Positions 37,513-46,455 of a stretch of 64,000 nucleotides of DNA are shown piece after piece. Positions within the stretch are counted from its first letter, which is position 1; each line of letters opens with the position of its first letter. The notes under the pieces are model-generated. The model worked only from the letters and a program-made list of their open reading frames with translations. It had not been told where the DNA came from and did no database searches. The DNA is from Thiohalobacter thiocyanaticus (GTDB lineage: Bacteria; Pseudomonadota; Gammaproteobacteria; Thiohalobacterales; Thiohalobacteraceae): the NCBI RefSeq assembly GCF_003932505.1, contig NZ_QZMU01000001.1, positions 1,364,001 through 1,428,000 on the forward strand, written 5' to 3'. A program made the position numbers and the translations under genes.

Positions 37513-40233
37513 TCAATTAACAACTGCATCACTGCCATTATGCTGCACGACCTTATAGACAGGAACCCTTCCAACCTTAATCCTGACAGCCTCGCCTGGC
37601 ATCACCTTGTCACGCTCTACCCCCATTGCATCAATGATTGACGCGCCATCATCTCCCTCATTCTGCGACATGATGACATCCACCTTTGCATCGGGATCCC
37701 AATTCTTCAACCAATATGCTGTTACCGTTTTTTCATTCCCGGCGAATTCCATAACGGCCACACCATCGTTTAATTCACGGAATTCTTTGAATTCCATTTC
37801 TCGAAGGATGTCAGCCATGACTGCATATGCTATGGCCAACGCAGTTGGAGATCTATCCCATTCAAAAAATCCCGCAAGTCGTGTTCTATCTGTCCTATCC
37901 GGGAAGAACATATGGTAGAAGAACCAGCGCTCAACGCCGCTGGAAAACCATTCCAAATAATTGCGCAACAGGAATGCGACCGACTCATTGTCGCTCGCAC
38001 AGTATTCACCAGGACTGCCGTATGCTATTGGCGAACATACCTCCAGCGGGAATCCGCTCTCGGTTTCCCAGATCCGGACGCGGTGCTTATCATTTCCATT
38101 TTCAGCCACCTTCCTGACTTCTTCGACTCTTTCTCGTGCAGGGACATCATGCATATCGATCGGCCTGCCTGATGTATAGTAATGGAACGACAGCACATCG
38201 AAATAGCCAGCCAGACCGTTATCAATAATATGCTCAATCCAGCGCACAGGAGGATGATTAGTACCTGCTCCTGCCACCATTACAGCCCCTGGATTTACAC
38301 TTTTTGCCGCATTGTATGCGGCCTTGACGAGTTCAACATACACTTGGGCTTTCCTGCTCTTCTCAAACGGGCTTTCGGACGTTTCGGGAAGCTTTAAGAA
38401 TCCGCCGCTATCCGGCTCATTCCATACTTCCCAGTGATCAATCACTCCTTCATATCGATCAACAATCGTTTCGACATAATTCCCCCAGTCGGAAATATCC
38501 CTGGGCGGATAGGCTCTATAACCATGCGCGGATTCAGTCTGCATTGCTGGTGGCGCCGAAGAACTCCAGCGCGGGGTCGCATCCAGTGAACCAAGAATAT
38601 AAAAACCCAAATCCTTCGCATATTGTATAGGTTCATCAATAAACTCAAAACGCCCCTGCTCAGGCTCGACCACAAACCATTTTGTACCCAGCGGCGGATG
38701 CATTCTGAGCCAAGATACCCCCAGCTTCCTCATTGCGATCAGACTAGAGGGATTAAAGCGCGCATGCCCCCCGAAGGGTGATGCGGACAGTGGAGGGCCT
38801 GAACGCTCAGGCACGACGCCAATAGCAATGGTTGCACGATCTACAACGGTTCCGTTTCGGCTTACACTCGCCAGGATCCGGAAATATCCTGTTTCATCCG
38901 AAGGATGGTTTATTGAATAACATTGCGTTCCAGGACTATCCCGATATACATTAATGGATGTTAACTCACGCTCCATGCCATGAAAGTCCCTGCTGTTAAC
39001 CAACAGCGAGTAACCCTCATCTATCACCTCGTGTGCAGCAAGGCAGAGTTCCAGTACTACCGGTTGATCCGGATGGTACAGGTGAGGCTTCCCTTCACGC
39101 CTGAAGCCAACTTCCACAGGCCTGGCTGGCACGAATTTTCTCTTCTCGCCCAATTCAACCTGAACACCATCAATCCAAATGGATCCCTTTCCAATACTTT
39201 CGACCATCAGGATTTGACTTCTGCCCGATGCTGGAGGGATCTCCACGGTAAAGTAATATCTCTCCCAATTTCCGCTGACTTTGATCCGCTTGCTCAGTAT
39301 TTTCTGTGCCCCCAGACCCATATCCTTCATGGAAATAGTGAGCGTCCTGGGACGGTCCGATTTAACCCAGAGGCTTGCCGTGTAAACATCTCCAGGGCTG
39401 ACGGGAAACGATGGAGTGGTAATTCTCATGCGCGTATGCAACGGCAGATCGAGCCGCATGGCATGCAGGCCGTGTGGGACCTCGCCGGTTATGATAGACG
39501 GCCTCACATCCGCGAACGATACCGGCATTTCATGCCGGTATCCGCCTGACTCTCTGACTTGCACTGCCCAGCGATCCATATCGGCTTCAAAGCTTCCGTT
39601 GGCAATCAAGTTGCCTGTCTCAGGGGCTGCGGATAACGCCTCTGACGCCTCTTTCATTGAAGCCTCATCAAGCCATATCTGACCACGCCCGGCAGTGCGC
39701 ACCATGAACAGAGCCGAAGGATCATCAACTGCTGAATTTAGTTGAAATTCATATAATGACCATTCATTACTGACCCGTAAGGCCTTGCGTGCGTACGTGG
39801 TATATGGTTTACCGTGTTTTCGCAGCATGACCTCAACCGGACCTTCCACATCCCCTTTCATCCATAGGGAAACCAAATAGCTTTTACCCTCTTCCAGGGG
39901 TATCTTTTTCTGCACAAACTGGACGGCGCCTGCTGACACCCTGTGGCTGATGATATGCTGCGATACTCCTCGCACCGCATCAGTATCTCGGCTGTATTCC
40001 ACATCGACGTCCGCCCAGCCACTGTTGTCTCGCCAACCCACCGAAAGCCCATTCCTGTAAGGCTCTTCAAATCCTGGATTATGAAGCAGTTCGTCAGCGT
40101 AAACAGGAGAGGACGCAGCTCCGTTGACGACGGCAACAATCAAGGTGGCCGCCAAAGCCATTAGCCATCGCGGCCATCCCCGTCTCTCCGGCTGAGGATG
40201 GTCATTGTGCTTCACCCGGCTCATATCAAACAT
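37513..40233 (-). CDS. Secreted glycoside hydrolase with two N-terminal carbohydrate-binding-like domains
   Basis: 906 residues. A long N-terminal signal or anchor (PRWLMALAATLIVAVVNGAA) leads into two beta-sandwich domains (about 50-195 and 205-360). Both share motifs such as LLHNPGFEEP / LIANGSFEAD and GQIWLDEASM / GSIWIDGVQV, typical of CBM4/9-like folds. A linker domain is followed by a TIM barrel (about 490-810): VSWLRMHPPLGTKWFVVEPE, acid/base Glu in DHWEVWNEPDSGG, and putative nucleophile Glu in RIWETESGFP. This is the clan GH-A arrangement closest to GH39/GH5-type enzymes. It would act outside the inner membrane, perhaps trimming the exopolysaccharide made here. Confidence 0.82.
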   Translation of the reverse strand: MFDMSRVKHNDHPQPERRGWPRWLMALAATLIVAVVNGAASSPVYADELLHNPGFEEPYRNGLSVGWRDNSGWADVDVEYSRDTDAVRGVSQHIISHRVSAGAVQFVQKKIPLEEGKSYLVSLWMKGDVEGPVEVMLRKHGKPYTTYARKALRVSNEWSLYEFQLNSAVDDPSALFMVRTAGRGQIWLDEASMKEASEALSAAPETGNLIANGSFEADMDRWAVQVRESGGYRHEMPVSFADVRPSIITGEVPHGLHAMRLDLPLHTRMRITTPSFPVSPGDVYTASLWVKSDRPRTLTISMKDMGLGAQKILSKRIKVSGNWERYYFTVEIPPASGRSQILMVESIGKGSIWIDGVQVELGEKRKFVPARPVEVGFRREGKPHLYHPDQPVVLELCLAAHEVIDEGYSLLVNSRDFHGMERELTSINVYRDSPGTQCYSINHPSDETGYFRILASVSRNGTVVDRATIAIGVVPERSGPPLSASPFGGHARFNPSSLIAMRKLGVSWLRMHPPLGTKWFVVEPEQGRFEFIDEPIQYAKDLGFYILGSLDATPRWSSSAPPAMQTESAHGYRAYPPRDISDWGNYVETIVDRYEGVIDHWEVWNEPDSGGFLKLPETSESPFEKSRKAQVYVELVKAAYNAAKSVNPGAVMVAGAGTNHPPVRWIEHIIDNGLAGYFDVLSFHYYTSGRPIDMHDVPARERVEEVRKVAENGNDKHRVRIWETESGFPLEVCSPIAYGSPGEYCASDNESVAFLLRNYLEWFSSGVERWFFYHMFFPDRTDRTRLAGFFEWDRSPTALAIAYAVMADILREMEFKEFRELNDGVAVMEFAGNEKTVTAYWLKNWDPDAKVDVIMSQNEGDDGASIIDAMGVERDKVMPGEAVRIKVGRVPVYKVVQHNGSDAVVN

Positions 40234-40259
40234 TCTGATCCAAGCGGCTCAGGTCCGGC

Positions 40260-41405
40260 TCAACCTGAACGAATTGCGTCTTCATAGATTTCCACCAATT
40301 TCCGGTAATTCACTTCCGCCGAGAATTCTGCTTCGTAACGTTGACGTGCGCAACGCCCCATTTCAGCCATATTTTCCGGGTTCTCCAACGCCCATGCCAT
40401 CTTGTTTGCCAGGTCCTGCGCATCAGCGGGATCGAACAACAAACCCGTCCTGCCATCTTCGATGATGCAGGCAATAGAACCTATCCGACTGGCGATGACT
40501 GGCGTTCCACAAGCAAAGGATTCAACAATCGTTCGCGGAAAGTTTTCATACCAGATGCTCGGTACTATCAACGCACGCGCACAAGACATCTCCTTGCGCA
40601 CGGTTTCACCAGGCTGTCTACCCAATTGCACGACACTTTCCAATCCACTGAAGCTGTCAAACTCAGGGCCATCTCCGATCACTCTCAGCTGTGCATTTCC
40701 CAATTTCGAAATCGCGGACGCCAGCGTAGCTACGCCCTTCTCTGCCGACAATCGCCCCACGAACAACAATCCCAGACGATCAGTGGACTCCGGTTTGTCA
40801 AAATCCACAAAGTTAGGCTTCACCACTATACGCTCTGCCGGCAGCCCCCCCTCGATAAACTTGCTACGGCAAAACTCATTTAATGCAATGTAACGCGCCA
40901 CCTTGTTGCGATACGTACCTATTCCACGGTGCAGGGCAAGCATTCCCGCCAAGGCCGATGATGCGAGGCGCGACCCCCTGTAACACGCATGCGTCACCCC
41001 GCGCCAAGGCAGATGGCCCATGCAGTCCTCGCACACCCTGCCTTCGCGTAAAAGCATCGCATTTAGGCACATCAAGCGAAAGTTATGCAGTGTTTGCACC
41101 ACCGGAACACTCACATGAGCAGCGGCCCAGTATAAGGAGGGCGATATCAGTGGAAAAGTATTGTGAGCATGAATCAGGTTGGGCTGGAATTGACGCACTC
41201 GATCCATCACCTCATAATGTGTACGGCTAGACCAGAGGGTATTTCGTGCCAAAGAAGGTGTCGACATTCCAATCACATCGTCATTGCTACGAAACCAAGT
41301 TTCCACTTCATGGCCATGCGACCGCAGCAGTGCGATCTCCGACTCCACCACGGCATCCTCGCCACCACGATGCTGATAGGTATTGTGGACAAAAAGAATA
41401 CGCAT
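40260..41405 (-). CDS. Glycosyltransferase family 4
   Basis: 381 residues, GT-B. The start MRILFVHNTYQHRGGEDAVV has the GGED acceptor loop. NLIHAHNTFPLISPSLYWAA and VPVVQTLHNFRLMCLNAMLL follow, and LLFVGRLSAEKGVATLASAI opens the nucleotide-sugar domain. The E-x7-E motif is in YENFPRTIVESFACGTPVIA. The Cys pair in GRVCEDCMGHLPW recurs in this GT4 subgroup. It lies 26 bases upstream of the hydrolase gene start on the same strand's reading order. The donor sugar is not identifiable. Confidence 0.92.
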   Translation of the reverse strand: MRILFVHNTYQHRGGEDAVVESEIALLRSHGHEVETWFRSNDDVIGMSTPSLARNTLWSSRTHYEVMDRVRQFQPNLIHAHNTFPLISPSLYWAAAHVSVPVVQTLHNFRLMCLNAMLLREGRVCEDCMGHLPWRGVTHACYRGSRLASSALAGMLALHRGIGTYRNKVARYIALNEFCRSKFIEGGLPAERIVVKPNFVDFDKPESTDRLGLLFVGRLSAEKGVATLASAISKLGNAQLRVIGDGPEFDSFSGLESVVQLGRQPGETVRKEMSCARALIVPSIWYENFPRTIVESFACGTPVIASRIGSIACIIEDGRTGLLFDPADAQDLANKMAWALENPENMAEMGRCARQRYEAEFSAEVNYRKLVEIYEDAIRSG

Positions 41406-41540
41406 ATCGCCTCGAGTATCGCTCCAATCAAAATGCGGAATTTACATTAGGGTGCTGTCTGTATTCAGTGAATGAATATAGCAACTGCCTTCCTATATCC
41501 TTATAGCCTTAATTCGATGATTATCACGCCCTTCTCAATT

Positions 41541-42356
41541 TCACCTTCTTTGATAAGCAACACCTATACCACCACCTGGATACCAGTGATTTTCTGGCCG
41601 CTCCTGAAAGAATAAGAAATCACGATTGCTTCGTTCGGAAAAATTGATAAGCTTGTCAGAGAAGTGGCTATTGTCTCCTATAATGATAGCATTAGGCGAG
41701 AGCTTCGCCTCCACGGCTTCATACTCTCGCATTTCGTAGTCTGTCGAGTGATCACTGTCATTGATAAACAAGTCAATGGTCCCCTCAAGTTCATTAAGAG
41801 ACTCTATAGAATCGCCATAGAGTACTTTGCCAAACTGGTTATATGGTGCTTGCAGTAGATATCCGGCTTTTGGGTTAATGTCAGTGCCGTAGAGATAACC
41901 CGGCTTCCCCTCTTCGCTATTCTTCATCAATGCTGCTGCAAGAAGGCATGAGCCCAAACCTTTATCAACCCCCGTTTCGACTACCATAGCTGGCTTTTGA
42001 GCTCTTACAATTGCGTACCATCCTATTCTCCGCGCATAGCGTGGTTCATCATCCGCCAAATAATTTCTATCGCTTTCACGTGTAAGTTTAGCGATATGCT
42101 CTTTGAGCTTTTCATCTTCCAGAACCTCGCGCAAATATCCTGCCATCACTTCAGGCGTTTCATCACACACGATTCCCAGAAACCGCGCCATGTAGCGCCG
42201 GTTCAAATTCGTGAGGTTGTATGTGAAATTCGTATGTTCTCGTGAAGCAATAAGCCATCGGGAAACCCTTTGTAAGTCCCCCCTGTAATAGGACATCGCC
42301 GTAATCAAACGCATGGGCACCACTAACCAACGTAATGTCTTTTCTCTGATGCTCAT
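41541..42356 (-). CDS. Class I SAM-dependent methyltransferase (Methyltransf_24-like)
   Basis: About 271 residues from ATG 42356, chosen because AAGGAGGGGGTG lies directly before it; the frame is open to 42398 but that would overlap the upstream gene without a ribosome-binding site. The SAM site is AMVVETGVDKGLGSCLLAAA, followed by YLYGTDINPKAGYLLQAPYN. GTIDLFINDSDHSTDYEMRE is the typical I-N-D-S-D-H strand of Methyltransf_24 proteins, and NAIIIGDNSHFSDKLINF follows. Such enzymes often modify sugars in surface-polysaccharide loci. It is co-directional with the flanking glycosyltransferases. Confidence 0.87.
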   Translation of the reverse strand: MSIREKTLRWLVVPMRLITAMSYYRGDLQRVSRWLIASREHTNFTYNLTNLNRRYMARFLGIVCDETPEVMAGYLREVLEDEKLKEHIAKLTRESDRNYLADDEPRYARRIGWYAIVRAQKPAMVVETGVDKGLGSCLLAAALMKNSEEGKPGYLYGTDINPKAGYLLQAPYNQFGKVLYGDSIESLNELEGTIDLFINDSDHSTDYEMREYEAVEAKLSPNAIIIGDNSHFSDKLINFSERSNRDFLFFQERPENHWYPGGGIGVAYQRR

Positions 42357-42387
42357 CACCCCCTCCTTATATAATTGCGATTCGCTG

Positions 42388-43512
42388 TCATCTACCAATC
42401 ACATATTCGATGCCGTTGGTAAACCGCCGGGCCATATTTTCCACAGTGTATTCCTGCGCACTAGTAGCACAACCTGTGCGTAATGCACCCAGTAACCGTG
42501 CATCTCGCAACAGGCGGACACTGGTGTCTACATAGGCACTCAATTCATTCGCAGTAACCATCCCGTTGATTCCGCTTTTAATATAGGTGATTTCAGGGCC
42601 ATGACTCCCGCATTCCGTTGTGATCATCGGCGTCATACAAACAAAGGCATCCATGACACCCAGGCCTACGGCGCCTGGATTGAGCATAATTTTGGCGACC
42701 GACATATATGCCACTTTTTCTCTATCAAAACGCGCACCCACCCAGCGCGCCCAGGGATGGGCGCCGCACCATGCCTGCACCCTGTGTCGCTCCGGACCCT
42801 CGCCCAGGATGAGCAAATGAAAATCGTGCACTTGGTGGCGAATCGCCTCGGCCGCAGCAAACAGGAAATCCAGCCGCTTGTCGGCATAGAGCGAACCGAG
42901 ATACACGCCAACCGGGCCCGTACTAAAACCCAACGATGCGCGCAGGGCCTGCGTCTCTTCAGGAGTAACCGATTGTCGCTGGCGTTGTAACTCAGATGTA
43001 TCCACCGCATTGTTCACCACCGTGATCCGGTCACCCGGAAATCCGGCCGCTTTCACCAAACTGGCACTCAATTCTGTGTAGGCAAACCACCAGTCCACTT
43101 GGTTAGTCGTCCAGCGTTTGAACCGTTCCTTGAATCCGTTCGGATTGCCACTTTGAAGGTTCGCGCCATGCCCCCAGAATGCCAGCTTGAAACGTCGTGG
43201 CATGAACATCAGCAAGTGGTTCTGCAGAAGTTTGTTTTCCTGGGTGGTGATCACAAGGTCGGCACCATGCAGGTGCTTTCCTATTGACTGCCAGCACAAG
43301 CGATCCGCCAGCCAGTAATGGGTTGGAATCGATCTGGCCCAAGGCAAGATACCGGCATCATGTTTTTTTTCTTCTGTGGACGTCCCATGACCCACCAGGA
43401 GTTCCAACTGAATATCGCGCGCCGCAAGTGCCTCTTTCAAGGCAGTAAAAAGAGGGACCCGGTAATGGGTCAGGCGGCGCTGGACGATCACGATGCGCTT
43501 CATCTTGCACAT
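42388..43512 (-). CDS. Glycosyltransferase (GT4-like, GT-B fold)
   Basis: 374 residues (ATG 43512; a second ATG at 43503 is possible). RIVIVQRRLTHYRVPLFTAL is the N-terminal Rossmann strand and a substrate loop. ADLVITTQENKLLQNHLLMF and KLAFWGHGANLQSGNPNG follow. The second domain has VGVYLGSLYADKRLDFLFAA and HLLILGEGPERHRVQAWCG. The donor region around MLNPGAVGLGVMDAFVCMTP and TTECGSHGPEITYIKSGING is more divergent than in typical GT4 enzymes: the usual E-x7-E is replaced by a Pro-Gly-Ala-Val-Gly-Leu segment. It is probably a glycosyltransferase adding an internal sugar of the locus glycan. Confidence 0.82.
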   Translation of the reverse strand: MCKMKRIVIVQRRLTHYRVPLFTALKEALAARDIQLELLVGHGTSTEEKKHDAGILPWARSIPTHYWLADRLCWQSIGKHLHGADLVITTQENKLLQNHLLMFMPRRFKLAFWGHGANLQSGNPNGFKERFKRWTTNQVDWWFAYTELSASLVKAAGFPGDRITVVNNAVDTSELQRQRQSVTPEETQALRASLGFSTGPVGVYLGSLYADKRLDFLFAAAEAIRHQVHDFHLLILGEGPERHRVQAWCGAHPWARWVGARFDREKVAYMSVAKIMLNPGAVGLGVMDAFVCMTPMITTECGSHGPEITYIKSGINGMVTANELSAYVDTSVRLLRDARLLGALRTGCATSAQEYTVENMARRFTNGIEYVIGR

Positions 43513-43620
43513 AATCCCTGGCGCACAACTACACCAGAATCTGCTGCCTGGCTGCTTCTATTCCAGATTGTGATTGCAGGTCTTGCGTGCTCGTTGTCCA
43601 ACTGCATCTCATTATCACGC

Positions 43621-44583
43621 TCAGTTCTTTGGGTAATAAATACCGCCCTGATAAGGCTTGTTGCTTTTTATATCCGAAATGCAATATCTACTGTAGATCT
43701 TTCCATAGACAGCCCTGACAATATCCGATAATAGATAGCGGTATTGGGTTGGGGTATCATGAATGTCGGCCAGGAGGTCGTCCATATCGTATCCCATAAC
43801 CTCCAACCTGTCTTTGCCTATCCAATGCAAATAGTCTTTTCCCCAAGCCTTTCGGTATGGAGTAGACATAACATCTTTCCATGAATCAACAGAATCTGTC
43901 GAAACATTCTGATATTTGAACTGGCCCGTACGATCCCCCCACATGATATCGGCATCCTTCAACCCGCCGGATAGATTGGATCCACCTTCCAAATCCAAAT
44001 AGGATAATACCCTCGCGGCCTCATTATCTGCGTCGGTCACCAATGATTCATACGAGACGGACAATACTTTTTCCTTGTTTTCAGTATATGCTTTCGTCAG
44101 TGACTCAATTCCGCTGTATAAATCGACCGTGAACATATAAAGCCCCCATTTGCCTTTTCCATATGTTTTTATCATTGAGGCGGCTATGGCCAGGGGGTTT
44201 CTCCACAGAAAAACAAACCTGGCATCCGGGAACGCGGCGAGCAACTCGTCCACGATCAAGTGGTAACGAGGGGTTTTATCTACAAAATACTGCGCCCCAT
44301 CGGTTGTTGAACGCGTATACAAATCCCTTAAATATCTGGCGGCGCATGCGTAATAATCATCAACTCCTTCAGGCAGTGAATCAACGAATTTATTAACCCC
44401 CGTTGCCAGCGTCTTGTGGCTATAGATGGACGTCAAACCAGAATTTTTTAACGCAAAGAAAACTGGCAGCGCAATCCAGGGTTCGGATTTTGTTGATACA
44501 CCAGGATGAACGCTCACCAATCGCTGCAGCAGGGTCGAGCCAGATCTTGGCAAGGATAGTATAAAAACAGGGGTCACACTCAT
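43621..44583 (-). CDS. Sulfotransferase family protein (PAPS-dependent)
   Basis: 320 residues. The 5'-PSB loop is FILSLPRSGSTLLQRLVSVH right at the N-terminus. TKSEPWIALP and YFVDKTPRYHLIVDELLAAF match the conserved middle region. The 3'-PB motif is FVFLWRNPLAIAASMIKTYG. Length and motifs fit the Sulfotransfer_1/3 families. It would place sulfate on the glycan or another acceptor using PAPS, which the Sat-CysC-type protein at 46.5-48.2 kb could supply. It lies between a glycosyltransferase and an FkbM methyltransferase on the same strand. Confidence 0.9.
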   Translation of the reverse strand: MSVTPVFILSLPRSGSTLLQRLVSVHPGVSTKSEPWIALPVFFALKNSGLTSIYSHKTLATGVNKFVDSLPEGVDDYYACAARYLRDLYTRSTTDGAQYFVDKTPRYHLIVDELLAAFPDARFVFLWRNPLAIAASMIKTYGKGKWGLYMFTVDLYSGIESLTKAYTENKEKVLSVSYESLVTDADNEAARVLSYLDLEGGSNLSGGLKDADIMWGDRTGQFKYQNVSTDSVDSWKDVMSTPYRKAWGKDYLHWIGKDRLEVMGYDMDDLLADIHDTPTQYRYLLSDIVRAVYGKIYSRYCISDIKSNKPYQGGIYYPKN

Positions 44584-44617
44584 AACGGTAAGTTACATTA
44601 CATTGGGCGGGCGCAGT

Positions 44618-45352
44618 TCAATCAACAAGATTCGTATTTACGAATATCCCGTCTGCCTGAAGAAGATACCCTGATACCGGGTCTGAGAAGATCGGATCGA
44701 TGGCTACAAGCCGAAAGCCTTTGTTTTTCATTAATTCCAGCATCTCTATCATTGTCGGGCCGTTTTGATACATCTCTGTCAATGACAATTCCAATTCCAG
44801 CAGACGTATATCGGGCAGTGTTTGCATGGCACCATTCAATACGTGTTTCTCGTAACCTTGAACATCAATTTTTAGATATATCTTATCATCCGGGCGAGTG
44901 TACTTATCCCTGATTGTATCGAGCGTAGATATCTTTATTTTCTCAGTATTGACAGTCTTGCTTGATGGGCATGCGCCAACATGCGCATTTGAAATATCAA
45001 GTATAGAACTGCTTGTTAAGTGCCCTGAGACATTTATCACTTCTTCACCGACAGTATCACCCAACGCAATCTGCTCGGATTCCCAGAGCGGATCGGCTTT
45101 AACCCTTTCCTCCAATTCACGATATGGCTTTTCCAGCGGCTCAAAGGAAACCATTCGTCCACCATAGCCGTCTTCGCGCAGTTCTTTTCCATACAGGCCG
45201 TTATGTGCACCAATATCCAGTAATAGATTTATATTGTGTTTTTTGATTATTTTGAGGCGCCTGAGCGAGTAGAAGTTCTCGTAGGTGTACGGCATGAATT
45301 CTCTGCCGGTTATCCTGAATACGCTATGCAGCAGTTGTTTTATCTTTTTCAT
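44618..45352 (-). CDS. FkbM family methyltransferase
   Basis: 244 residues. The SAM-binding motif is INLLLDIGAHNGLYGKELRE. GRMVSFEPLEKPYRELEERV is the strand-2/acidic region. The family-defining C-terminal part has KISTLDTIRDKY, KIYLKIDVQGYEKHVLNGAM and LLELELSLTEMYQNGPTMIE. FkbM proteins methylate hydroxyl groups in polyketides and, in glycan clusters, sugars. It is the first gene of a minus-strand run (FkbM, sulfotransferase, GT4, methyltransferase, GT4, hydrolase). Upstream lies a 1.1-kb stretch without recognised genes. Confidence 0.92.
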   Translation of the reverse strand: MKKIKQLLHSVFRITGREFMPYTYENFYSLRRLKIIKKHNINLLLDIGAHNGLYGKELREDGYGGRMVSFEPLEKPYRELEERVKADPLWESEQIALGDTVGEEVINVSGHLTSSSILDISNAHVGACPSSKTVNTEKIKISTLDTIRDKYTRPDDKIYLKIDVQGYEKHVLNGAMQTLPDIRLLELELSLTEMYQNGPTMIEMLELMKNKGFRLVAIDPIFSDPVSGYLLQADGIFVNTNLVD

Positions 45353-46455
45353 GTCTGGACTAATGTAATTTTTGAGATTATCGCTTATCTTGCATCACGA
45401 CTCGTCGTCACGGGCCAACCTCAAGCCATGACCCGCAGGTGATAGCGTCATGTATGAGACAGTAGCTCGCGCGCCCCTGGCCTGTGTGAGGTTTATCATT
45501 TCCGTCGCAGGGCTGGCTTCCAGGCTCACCATCCGGACTCGCGGATGTGCAGCTAGCCGGAAGCCTGCAATGTTGGCATCGCTTGGCCTCTATGCAGGCA
45601 GGCAACAGCCACCTCACGCCTGGTTTCCCTCCAATCCTTTCTGCCTCGACAGATACGAGGAATATATTATGTATTATATCAGTATGTTATGACTATATTC
45701 TCGTTTCAACGCGGGCCCGGGGCTCGCGACTGGCTATTGTGCTTGTTACTGGAGCTTTTGACTACCACCCTTGTCTTTAACGGCGTCAGCGTGGCTATCC
45801 TTTGTGTGATCTGCTTCACACGCGGACGGGTAGCTGGCTGTTCTATCGCTCCAAATAGTTGTTTTTCAGTCGCTGGGTGAGCAGCAGGGAGGGCAAATTG
45901 CGCTTTCTTCCCTGTCATTGCGTGCAACCAAATAGGGATGGCTGGCAGAAATATTATTTATCTGTAAATACAGTCGGTTGTATGTTTATGTGTCACCTCC
46001 CAAAGCCCCTCTACGCGAGTCATCATAAATACCTTACCCTGCGGATCAAGACATCCTCGCAATGACGAGCCTTATTTCGCATAAGTAACTGCCATTTGCG
46101 GCCGGCCTGTTTGGCCAGGCAGGCCGGGTGGTCTTTCGACCAATACCCCGGCGCTGCTGCCACTACCAGGGCCTCGCGGCCTGGTGTGGACGCGCAACGG
46201 CATCGGGCCAGGGCGGGCTGTGGGGAGTTTCCACACCATGGCACAGAGGATCTATCCGCTCAGCCTGATGCTGTATGGGCAGGGGGATGAGGAGCAGTTG
46301 TGATCGGCGGGATTATCTGACCGCGGCCGACACTGGATCCCGGCATTCGCCGGGACGACGGAGTGGTACCGGGACACCGAAAAGAAACTCAATCCTTTAC
46401 ACCCCTCATCCCAGCCCTCTCCCACAAGGGGAGAGGGGGAAGCTCGTGCCACACC
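45353..46455. other. 1.1-kb stretch without a recognisable gene
   Basis: Several short open frames occur here (for example around 45450-45690 and 46096-46290) but none has a plausible start, composition or similarity I can name. Near the end (46250-46304) an open frame ends with YPLSLMLYGQGDEEQL, which could be the tail of a decayed gene. Fragments of the intergenic repeats are visible: CTCGCAATGACG near 46058, and a degenerate dRS3-like half (ATCCCGGCATTCGCCGGGAC) near 46337. The region marks the boundary between the glycan cluster and the Sat-CysC gene and looks like mixed remnant DNA. Confidence 0.5.

Noticed and set aside
45450..45692. Small plus-strand frames between FkbM and the Sat-CysC gene
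   Set aside because: No ribosome-binding site, no family resemblance and overlapping alternatives in all frames; kept as unassigned intergenic DNA.
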